Shown here piece after piece: positions 8,449 through 15,659 of a stretch of 64,000 nt of DNA (within the stretch, counting starts at the first letter, position 1; each line of letters begins with the position of its first letter). The notes below the pieces were generated by a model that searched no databases, had not been told where the DNA came from, and saw only the letters and a program-made list of their open reading frames with translations. The position numbers and the translations under genes were made by a program. This stretch comes from CAZLFQ01 sp964625465. Lineage in GTDB: Bacteria > Pseudomonadota > Alphaproteobacteria > Rickettsiales > Midichloriaceae. Where the stretch lies: contig CAZVFD010000001.1 in NCBI GenBank assembly GCA_964625465.1, forward strand, positions 1-64,000, written 5' to 3'.

Positions 8449-9518
8449 AATATGTCTGCTAGTTTTCCTTTAGGCCTAGCGCCCAGTTGTTGAATAATAT
8501 AGGCCGCAGCTTTAGCGCCTATCTCACCGCTTTCCTGTAGAGTCTTGCCTTTTAAGTAGCCGTATATAAACCCAGCAGTAAATGCATCTCCAGAGCCGGT
8601 TGTATCTATTACCTTGTCCTGTGAAACTAAGGCTGGAATGTGTATTACTTCATCTTTATTTATAATGTATGCACCCTTTGAGCTTGCTGTCATGATTGTG
8701 GTTTTGCCTAGTTCTTTAAATTTTTGAACTGAACTTTCTATATCTTTTGTTTTAAATAATGCGAAGGCTTCTTTTTCATTGCAGAATATAAGATCGACAT
8801 TCTTAATTAAGTCCAAAAATTGCTCTCTATATTTGTTTACATACAATGAGTCATGTAAAGCAAAAGCTCTTAAAGCTCCTACTCTTTTTGCTGTGTTGAA
8901 AGTTCTTAAGGTAGCTTTTGCCTTTTTTCCATCGTTATCCCAAATGCCTCCCTCTACATAAACCATTTTATAGTCTTTAATGTGATGGTATTTTACATCA
9001 GTTTGCCCAAATTCCTCAGCTATGCCATTATATGTTAGCATGGTGCGCTCACCATCAGGGGTGACAAATATTAGGTTGCGCGCAGTACGGAAGTTGTCAG
9101 TTTTAGGTTGGTTTAATGCCAGCACACCAAAGTCTTCTAAACTCTTGTTAAATAGTAAACCTAACTCATCGTCAGCCACGATAGTATTGAATGCAGATTT
9201 CCCGCCCAAGCTTGCTATGTCCACCATCACATTGGCGGCGCTATCGCCAGCCATAATTTCACTGTTCTTCATTTTGGACTGCAGCTCATTTACTGTCTTT
9301 TCATCAATGTAAATCATCTCCCCTTTTTTAATGTTGTAGGGAACAGAGAGATATCTTTTGAAGTCATCTTCAGAGACTTTTGTTATAACATCTATTGTAG
9401 CTGTGCCGACGCCAAAAACATCATACTTCTTAACTGAAGATGGAGATGGGCCATCAGCTAAGCAATTTTGTGAAAACAAAATTATTGCGCAGAAAAGAAG
9501 GCTGAATATTTTTTGCAT
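8445..9518 (-). CDS. PfkB-family (ribokinase/adenosine kinase-like) sugar kinase with apparent signal peptide
   Basis: 357 residues. From residue 33 on it is a full PfkB kinase: DVFGVGTATIDVI, the substrate-binding stretch MAGDSAANVMVDIASLGG, a central region with SLEDFGV, and the catalytic, anion-hole motif DTTGSGDAFTAGF near residues 300-312. The first 22 residues (MQKIFSLLFCAIILFSQNCLADG) read as a Sec signal peptide, possibly with a lipoprotein-like or type I cleavage at NCLA-DG. No ATG lies between it and the kinase core, so it is not simply a wrong start. Adenosine-kinase-like enzymes are the closest group by eye; the substrate is uncertain. It overlaps tsaB by 4 bases. Confidence 0.85.
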   Translation of the reverse strand: MQKIFSLLFCAIILFSQNCLADGPSPSSVKKYDVFGVGTATIDVITKVSEDDFKRYLSVPYNIKKGEMIYIDEKTVNELQSKMKNSEIMAGDSAANVMVDIASLGGKSAFNTIVADDELGLLFNKSLEDFGVLALNQPKTDNFRTARNLIFVTPDGERTMLTYNGIAEEFGQTDVKYHHIKDYKMVYVEGGIWDNDGKKAKATLRTFNTAKRVGALRAFALHDSLYVNKYREQFLDLIKNVDLIFCNEKEAFALFKTKDIESSVQKFKELGKTTIMTASSKGAYIINKDEVIHIPALVSQDKVIDTTGSGDAFTAGFIYGYLKGKTLQESGEIGAKAAAYIIQQLGARPKGKLADIL

Positions 9519-9657
9519 AGGTATTTTTATAAAGCTGTAGAATAATATTTGATACGCAAAACTATCGAGAGAGCAAGATTAAAAATATTATTTTTTAAAA
9601 AAATTTAATTGACTTGGTTAATAGATTGTAGAGATTCAATAATTCTAATAGTTAAGT

Positions 9658-10215
9658 CTAGGCTAATTTATTGGATAAGTATTTTGAAAACTTATCGATT
9701 ACAGAGTTAAACTCAGGCAATGAAGTTGATCCAGAGGTTATTTTGTTGGAAATAGTATCGAGTTCTGTGCGTATACTTAGTAGTAGCATTCTTTCGGAAG
9801 AGTTTAGCTTTTTGCGCGTTACGCGAGTTGTATTATTGTTCGCGAAAAATTTGGATTGTGCGTAAAGTTTGGCCAGTAAATAGTTCAATTCGCTTGATCT
9901 ACTTATAATATCGACTGCCCCTGCAACTAATGCCCGTAAGCTATGATCGCTGTTTTTGCTATCAGTTAAAACAATTATTGGGACTTTTTTTGCGAGCTTA
10001 TGATCCCTAGTTTTTCGCAAAAAGTCTATACATTCTAAATCCCCAATTTGGTCAGCGCAAAGAATGGTGTAGGGTTCAAAATTCCTACTGGCGATAACAT
10101 TGAATCCAGCTGAGTAACTTGGCACAAAACTGACATTAAGCCCCTCATTTTTAAGGGATCGGAGTAGAGTTGCAGATTGGCTGGTATCTGAGTCTATATA
10201 TAAGATATTTGTCAT
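9658..10215 (-). CDS. Receiver-like (CheY-fold) protein with a degenerate active site
   Basis: A 185-residue protein. Residues 1-120 follow the receiver fold: strand NILYIDSD, helix TLLRSLKNEGL, PIIVLTDS with the conserved Thr, and AGAVDIISRSSELNYLLAKL. The phosphate-acceptor segment reads ILCADQIGDLECIDFLR, where Asp may be shifted by one position, and the usual Lys of the last strand is Arg or Ser. Phosphotransfer is therefore doubtful. The C-terminal 60 residues are helical with no recognised DNA-binding domain. It is divergent from dnaK, with about 150 bases between the starts. Function unknown. Confidence 0.55.
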   Translation of the reverse strand: MTNILYIDSDTSQSATLLRSLKNEGLNVSFVPSYSAGFNVIASRNFEPYTILCADQIGDLECIDFLRKTRDHKLAKKVPIIVLTDSKNSDHSLRALVAGAVDIISRSSELNYLLAKLYAQSKFFANNNTTRVTRKKLNSSERMLLLSIRTELDTISNKITSGSTSLPEFNSVIDKFSKYLSNKLA

Positions 10216-10301
10216 AATTCAGAAATATAATTCCTACAACCTTTAGGCTAGCGTACTCAACCTAGAGTTGCAACTATTTTTTATATTTTATGAGTGAAGC
10301 A

Positions 10302-10330
10302 CTTGGAAAAGGTAATGGGTACACTATATA
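10302..10330 (+). promoter_or_regulatory. Heat-shock (RpoH-type) promoter of dnaK
   Basis: CTTG at 10302-10305 is followed by 17 bases and then ACTATAT at 10323-10329, closely matching the alphaproteobacterial sigma-32 pattern CTTG-N17-CYTATNT. It also reads as a weak sigma-70 site (TTGGAA, 16 bases, TATATA). It ends 35 bases before the dnaK start codon, as expected for a heat-shock promoter. Confidence 0.5.
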
Positions 10331-10364
10331 GCTAACATAGAAATTGTTACTTAATAGAGGAAAA

Positions 10365-12308
10365 ATGGCTAAAAAAGAATATGTAATCGGCATAGATTTG
10401 GGCACTACAAACTCATGTGTTGCTATAATGGAAGGCAAAGAGCCGAAAGTTATTGCTAACTCAGAAGGGGTAAGAACCACCCCATCTATCGTAGCTTTTA
10501 CTGATAAAGATGAAAAATTAGTGGGGCAGCCTGCAAAAAGGCAAGCCGTTACTAACCCTCATAATACAATCTTTGCGGTGAAGAGATTCATCGGGCGTAA
10601 ATATAAAGATAAAGAAACACAAGATATTGCTAAAAGATCTCCATATAAAGTAGTAGAAGCTAAGAATGGTGATGCTTGGGTTGAAGCAAGAAATGAAAAA
10701 TATGCACCAAGCCAAATTAGTGCTTTTATCTTGCAAAAAATGAAAGAGACAGCTGAAGACTTCTTGGGTGAAAAAGTTACAAAAGCAGTTATCACTGTTC
10801 CTGCATATTTTAATGACTCGCAACGTCAAGCAACCAAAGATGCTGGTAAGATTGCAGGTCTTGATGTCTTGAGAATTATAAATGAGCCAACTGCTGCTGC
10901 TCTTGCTTATGGACTAGATAAAACAAAAGCAAAGACAATCGCTGTTTATGATTTAGGTGGCGGTACGTTTGACGTATCTGTTCTTGAGATTGGTGACGGC
11001 GTATTCGAAGTAAAATCAACCAACGGTGATACATATCTTGGTGGCGAAGATTTTGACTTAAGAGTTCTCGACTACTTGTGTGGTGAATTCAAAAAAGAAC
11101 ATGGAATGGATATCAGCAAAGATCCATTAGCATTACAAAGAATTAAAGAAGCAGCTGAGCGTGCAAAAATTGAACTTTCAAGTTCAATGGAAACTGAGAT
11201 CAATCTACCGTACATTACAGCAGATGCATCAGGACCAAAGCACATGTTGGTCAAATTATCTCGCGCAAAATTGGAGAGCCTTGTTGCTGATTTAGTTCAA
11301 AAAACTATAGAACCATGTAAACAAGCATTAAAAGATGCAGGTCTTTCTGCAAGTGAGATTGATGAAGTTGTACTAGTTGGTGGTATGACTCGTATGCCAA
11401 AAGTGATCGAAATCGTAAAAGAAATTTTCGGTAAAGAGCCACATAAAGGTGTAAACCCAGACGAAGTTGTGGCAATTGGTGCTGCTGTTCAAGGCGGTGT
11501 GTTGACTGGCGATGTTACCGACGTATTGCTTCTTGATGTAACTCCGTTATCAATCGGTATTGAAACTCTAGGTGGCGTATTCACCCCGCTTATTGAAAGA
11601 AATACAACTATTCCAACTAAGAAGAGTCAGGTTTTCTCAACGGCTGAAGATAATCAACATGCGGTTACAATTCGTGTATTCCAAGGCGAAAGAAAAATGG
11701 CCGCAGACAATAAACTTCTTGGACAATTTAATCTTGAAGGCATCCCGCCTGCAAGACGTGGTATGCCACAGATTGAAGTTACATTCGACGTTGATGCTAA
11801 TGGTATTATGCACGTTTCTGCGAAAGATAAGTCAACAGGCAAAGAGCAAAAGATCACAATTCAATCTTCTGGTGGCTTAACTGAGAAAGAAATTGAGCAA
11901 ATGGTTCGTGATGCCGAAGCTAATGCAAAAGAAGATGAAGCTAAAAAAGAATTTATCGAAAGTAAAAATAAGGCTGAAGGCATGATTTATTCTACTGAGC
12001 AAAGCTTGAGTGAATATGGCGACAAAATTTCTGCTGAAGATAAAGCTGAAGTTGAGTCGGCTCTTAATGACTTGAAAGAGGCTGTGAAAGGTACAGATAA
12101 GTCTGATATAGACAATAAAACTGAAGCTTTAACCAAAGCGTCGATGAAGATTGGCGAAGCTATGTATAAAGCTCAACAGGATTCTGCTAACAGCAACTCG
12201 ACCTCAGAAGACAATAAAGATAATAATTCTTCATCTGATGAGAAGGTTGTGGACGCGGATTTTGAAGAAGTAAAAGATGATGAGGGCAACAAGCGAGCCA
12301 AAAAATAA
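10365..12308 (+). CDS. dnaK: Chaperone DnaK (Hsp70)
   Basis: 647 residues from the ATG at 10365, behind an AGAGGA ribosome site at 10355-10360. The nucleotide-binding domain shows IGIDLGTTNSC at the start, the NEPTAAALAYG motif, AVYDLGGGTFDVS, and the adenosine motif VLVGGMTRMPKV. The interdomain linker DVLLLDVTPLS follows near residue 390, then the substrate-binding beta domain and the helical lid. The C-terminus is low complexity, Asn/Ser/Asp-rich, and ends EEVKDDEGNKRAKK. It is the central ATP-dependent folding chaperone, partner of DnaJ. Codon use is the cleanest in the window, as for a highly expressed gene. Confidence 0.98.
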   Translation: MAKKEYVIGIDLGTTNSCVAIMEGKEPKVIANSEGVRTTPSIVAFTDKDEKLVGQPAKRQAVTNPHNTIFAVKRFIGRKYKDKETQDIAKRSPYKVVEAKNGDAWVEARNEKYAPSQISAFILQKMKETAEDFLGEKVTKAVITVPAYFNDSQRQATKDAGKIAGLDVLRIINEPTAAALAYGLDKTKAKTIAVYDLGGGTFDVSVLEIGDGVFEVKSTNGDTYLGGEDFDLRVLDYLCGEFKKEHGMDISKDPLALQRIKEAAERAKIELSSSMETEINLPYITADASGPKHMLVKLSRAKLESLVADLVQKTIEPCKQALKDAGLSASEIDEVVLVGGMTRMPKVIEIVKEIFGKEPHKGVNPDEVVAIGAAVQGGVLTGDVTDVLLLDVTPLSIGIETLGGVFTPLIERNTTIPTKKSQVFSTAEDNQHAVTIRVFQGERKMAADNKLLGQFNLEGIPPARRGMPQIEVTFDVDANGIMHVSAKDKSTGKEQKITIQSSGGLTEKEIEQMVRDAEANAKEDEAKKEFIESKNKAEGMIYSTEQSLSEYGDKISAEDKAEVESALNDLKEAVKGTDKSDIDNKTEALTKASMKIGEAMYKAQQDSANSNSTSEDNKDNNSSSDEKVVDADFEEVKDDEGNKRAKK

Positions 12309-12332
12309 AGTTATTAGTTTTTTTAATCAAAT

Positions 12333-12368
12333 AAAAAGCCGATCAATTTAATTTGGTCGGCTTTTTTT
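12333..12368 (+). terminator. Rho-independent terminator after dnaK
   Basis: The stem AAAAGCCGATCAA pairs with TTGGTCGGCTTTT across a short TTTAA loop, with one G-T wobble, and is followed by a run of seven T. It ends transcription of dnaK. Confidence 0.88.
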
Positions 12369-12409
12369 ATGTTATGCTTAAATAGTATAATTCATCGATG
12401 GAGGGAGAG

Positions 12410-13486
12410 ATGAGTCATACACTTATAAGCATTGAAAAAGCTATAAATTCTGGGGATTTTCATGAAGCGAGTAGGCTACTGAAGAAAAATGCTTCTACGT
12501 TAGACAGTTTAAACATTAAGACAAAAGAAGGGGCAGAGTATATCAGAGACTATATTAAAACCTATTTTCCTGAATTTTCGATTTCTAAAAGCCCTCTTAT
12601 AAAGTCTTTAAGCGATTTTCTTGATATTAAATTAGTTAAAGATTTATTACTTTTGTCTAGAGACATTAATACTCTTGATGCGCAAGAAAAAGTGGATGCT
12701 CTATACTGTTTTTTAGATAACAAAAAAAGTAAGGAATTTTATAGCGATCACAAGTGTTTAAAGAAAATATTGGGGGAAGCTGATCAAACACATAAATCCA
12801 AAGATACGATTGCTATTTTGTCCGCTCACACAAAATGTGAGCCTGGGCTTAAATGTGGGGAGCTGAAGGATTACTTTACAATTTTATATAATTTGCATCC
12901 GATAGTGGCCAAAGTTATGGATGTGAGTGCAAAGGCCTGTAGTAAAGATAAATGTCATATCGTATTCACTAATGACCCGCATTACTCATCTAAAAATAAT
13001 ACTACTCCCGATATAATAACCGCGGGTTATTATGATGGTGGTTCTGATATCTTTGTTAGCTCTAAACGCGGTACTCTGGAGTATTATGGCACGTTCATTC
13101 ATGAGTTAACGCATTATGCTATGAACTCAATGTATAAATATCATTCTAATCCATATCCAAATGCGGTATCTAAAATATCTAGTCATTTAAATGGATTAAA
13201 ATATTTATCCAACCAAGATGACTATAAAAAAATGGTGGGTGAGGTTGATGTTTTACTCAAGTCCCACTATCCAGATGATAAGGATCAATCAACAATTCAA
13301 AATACTATTAAGGGCTTGAAGTCATGGTATGAACCATATGAGTACGATTGTGAATTGGTCGTTAGATACCCTCACTTAGTAGCGTCTGGTTATGAAGGGG
13401 AAGATATAAATGGCTACTTAAAACCTTTAGAAAACTATTATCAATCCCACTTGATTCCAGATATGGATAATTATTTGGTGGCATGA
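12410..13486 (+). CDS. Unrecognised protein with a zinc-metalloprotease-type HExxH motif
   Basis: 358 residues from the ATG at 12410, which sits behind a strong GGAGGGAGAG ribosome site; an ATG at 12398 lies inside that site and is less likely. No family was recognised. The N-terminal 150 residues are charged and helical. A Cys-containing middle (CEPGLKCG, CSKDKCHIVF) leads to the segment YYGTFIHELTHYAMNSMYK near residues 225-243, where HELTH fits the HExxH zinc-binding, catalytic motif of gluzincin-type peptidases. A downstream Glu in YEYDCELVVRYPHLVASGYE could be the third ligand. There is no signal peptide or membrane segment. It could be a cytosolic peptidase or a secreted effector. Confidence 0.6.
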   Translation: MSHTLISIEKAINSGDFHEASRLLKKNASTLDSLNIKTKEGAEYIRDYIKTYFPEFSISKSPLIKSLSDFLDIKLVKDLLLLSRDINTLDAQEKVDALYCFLDNKKSKEFYSDHKCLKKILGEADQTHKSKDTIAILSAHTKCEPGLKCGELKDYFTILYNLHPIVAKVMDVSAKACSKDKCHIVFTNDPHYSSKNNTTPDIITAGYYDGGSDIFVSSKRGTLEYYGTFIHELTHYAMNSMYKYHSNPYPNAVSKISSHLNGLKYLSNQDDYKKMVGEVDVLLKSHYPDDKDQSTIQNTIKGLKSWYEPYEYDCELVVRYPHLVASGYEGEDINGYLKPLENYYQSHLIPDMDNYLVA

Positions 13487-13525
13487 AGATTTGACAAATC
13501 CCCATTTGCTATGTAGATATTCTAC

Positions 13526-14164
13526 ATGACAAGACATCAAGCCATCCAAGTATATTCTTATATAGAATCTCTGTACAAAGAAGAGATAAATAAGGTTGAA
13601 ATGCCTCAGGATAGATCTGAGAGTGAAATGCAGATGCAAATCACGCCTCTTGAGGGGAAAATATTGCAGATGTTGTTGAAAGCTGTAAAAGCAAAAAACG
13701 TTTTAGAAATAGGCACTTTATTAGGCTACTCCACGTTATGGTTGGCAAACGAAGTAGGTGAAGACGGGCAGGTTACCACAATAGAAAAGTCGGAAAAAAC
13801 TTTTTTAAAAGCATCGAGATTTTTAGAAGGTCATAAGAATATTAAGTGTATACATGCGGATGCAGTAGAGTATTTAAAGACGGTGACAATTACTAATAAG
13901 TTTGATGCCGTTTTTATCGATGCTGATAAAACTAACTACTCTAACTACTTTGATTTGTGCTTGCCTCTCTTAAGGCAAGGGGGACTTATTATTGTAGATA
14001 ATACTTTAATGTACGGTGAAGTTGCGGGAAATATGCCTGGTAAATTCAGAGAAAAAACATTAGGTGCAGTTCGTGATTTTAATCAAAAAATCTCGCAATC
14101 TGACTTGGTTGATAGTATCATAATCCCTACTGAATCAGGGCTGACAATAGCAATAAAGAAATGA
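13526..14164 (+). CDS. Class I SAM-dependent O-methyltransferase (caffeoyl-CoA OMT type)
   Basis: 212 residues. The sequence shows MQITPLEGKILQML, the SAM-binding motif I VLEIGTLLGYSTLWLA near residues 60-75, the acidic residue in TTIEKSE, FDAVFIDADKTNYSNYF with the metal-binding Asp pair, and GGLIIVDNTLMYGEV. This is the cation-dependent O-methyltransferase family 3 layout (TrmR/YrrM-like). The substrate may be a small catechol-like molecule or tRNA hydroxyuridine. The stop overlaps the start of the next methyltransferase by 4 bases (ATGA). Confidence 0.82.
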   Translation: MTRHQAIQVYSYIESLYKEEINKVEMPQDRSESEMQMQITPLEGKILQMLLKAVKAKNVLEIGTLLGYSTLWLANEVGEDGQVTTIEKSEKTFLKASRFLEGHKNIKCIHADAVEYLKTVTITNKFDAVFIDADKTNYSNYFDLCLPLLRQGGLIIVDNTLMYGEVAGNMPGKFREKTLGAVRDFNQKISQSDLVDSIIIPTESGLTIAIKK

Positions 14165-14835
14165 CGCAAGAATTAACTAAAGACATAATAATGGAGTGGG
14201 ATGTTGTCAATTGGTCAAGAGCATTACCGTTTTGGCAAGCCAAAACGAAGCTAGATTTATCAAAATCAAAATGCCTAGAAATTGGAGCGCGCAATGGTGG
14301 ATTAAGTTTATGGCTTTCTCAAATATGTAAATCAGTTATTTATTCAGATATTGATTTGCCGACAGAAAAGTGCAAAGAGCTTCATGCACATTATAATCCC
14401 AAGAATATAGAGTATAAGGTAGTTAACGCGACGCTACCTATAGAATTGCCAACTCAAGATCTAATAGTGACTAAATCAATATTGGGGGTTCAAGAAGGTG
14501 ATGTAAGTAAAACCATAATAGCTAATATCTATAATAACTTGCGAGACGGTGGGGAGTATTGGTTTGTAGAAAATTTAGAAGGATCGTGGTTACATCAAAT
14601 TTTGCGTAAGAAGTTTGTGCCATGGGGTAATCGCTGGACGTACTTAAAAGTCGAGGAGATACAAAGTACATTTGCGCAATTTAAGGAAGTTGACTACCAG
14701 ACTTTGGGGTTTTTAGGGGCTTTGGGCAGGAGTAATAGGCAAAGGAATATATTGGGAACACTAGATAAGTTGTTCTTAGATAAGTTTTTTCCACAAAATA
14801 TGCACTATGTAATTGTTGGAGTTGCAAGAAAATAA
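14161..14835 (+). CDS. Class I SAM-dependent methyltransferase, substrate unknown
   Basis: 224 residues. SAM motif I is LEIGARNGGLSLWLSQ near residues 40-55, followed by the acidic strand IYSDIDLP and the post-motif DLIVTKSILG. The C-terminal part (WLHQILRKKFVPWGNRWTYL) has no match I recognise. Proteins of this look often sit in surface-polysaccharide or lipid gene sets. It is translationally coupled to the preceding O-methyltransferase gene. Confidence 0.65.
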   Translation: MTQELTKDIIMEWDVVNWSRALPFWQAKTKLDLSKSKCLEIGARNGGLSLWLSQICKSVIYSDIDLPTEKCKELHAHYNPKNIEYKVVNATLPIELPTQDLIVTKSILGVQEGDVSKTIIANIYNNLRDGGEYWFVENLEGSWLHQILRKKFVPWGNRWTYLKVEEIQSTFAQFKEVDYQTLGFLGALGRSNRQRNILGTLDKLFLDKFFPQNMHYVIVGVARK

Positions 14836-14875
14836 GCCACGGGTTAGGATGTTAAACGAATTAGTTTGAAGATTG

Positions 14876-15658
14876 ATGAAGAAAAAAGCAGCTCCAAAAA
14901 AGATTGAAGTAAAAAATATATCCAAATCGTTTGGCAATAATAAAGTCTTGCGAGGTATATCTTTTGATGTTTCTAAGGGAGAATCATTTGTAGTAGTAGG
15001 TGGTTCTGGTACGGGTAAAAGCGTTTTAATTAAGTCTATTATTGGGTTAATTATTCCAGATAGTAATACACAAATTAAGATTGATGGAGAGGATATCACT
15101 TTCTATTCAATGGCGCAGAGACAGCATATTATTGACAAGGTTGGGGTGCTATTCCAAGGAGGAGCTTTATTTGATAGTTTGCCAGTTTGGGCAAATGTTG
15201 CATTTTGTCAGTTGCAGGAGAAGACTTTATCACAAGCAAATGCAAAGAAACTGGCGATAGAAAAGTTGGGATTGGTTGGATTAAAGCCATTGGTCGCTGA
15301 TCAGTATCCTGCGGAATTATCTGGAGGTATGCAAAAGCGAGTAGCTTTAGCAAGAGCTATAGCGAATGATCCTGAAATTATCTTCTTTGACGAACCTACA
15401 GCTGGACTTGATCCTATCATGTCGGGAGTTATTAGCGAATTAATCGCAAAGTGCTCAAAAGAGTTAGGAGCGACAACTATAACTATTACACATGATATGC
15501 ATTGTGCTAGGGTAATAGCCGATAAAATCGCAATGATTCATGAAGGAAAATTTATCTGGCAAGGAGATGGTAAAAAAATGATGAAGTCAGGGAATAAGTA
15601 TCTTGACCAGTTCATCCACGGCCGCTCTAATGGGCCAATAAGTACTGTGATAAGCTAG
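14876..15658 (+). CDS. mlaF: MlaF-type ABC transporter ATP-binding protein
   Basis: 260 residues. Walker A GGSGTGKSV, a Q-loop in VGVLFQGGALFDSL (the LFQxGALFDSLxVxxNVAF signature of MlaF/Ttg2A/Mkl), signature LSGGMQKRVALARA, Walker B IIFFDEPTAGLDP and H-loop ITHDMH. MlaF drives phospholipid movement between inner and outer membranes with MlaE, MlaD and MlaB. None of those partners is adjacent, so the system is scattered here. The gene starts at ATG 14876 (an in-frame TTG immediately precedes it), 40 bases after the methyltransferase gene, and converges on dnaE. Confidence 0.88.
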   Translation: MKKKAAPKKIEVKNISKSFGNNKVLRGISFDVSKGESFVVVGGSGTGKSVLIKSIIGLIIPDSNTQIKIDGEDITFYSMAQRQHIIDKVGVLFQGGALFDSLPVWANVAFCQLQEKTLSQANAKKLAIEKLGLVGLKPLVADQYPAELSGGMQKRVALARAIANDPEIIFFDEPTAGLDPIMSGVISELIAKCSKELGATTITITHDMHCARVIADKIAMIHEGKFIWQGDGKKMMKSGNKYLDQFIHGRSNGPISTVIS

Positions 15659-15659
15659 A

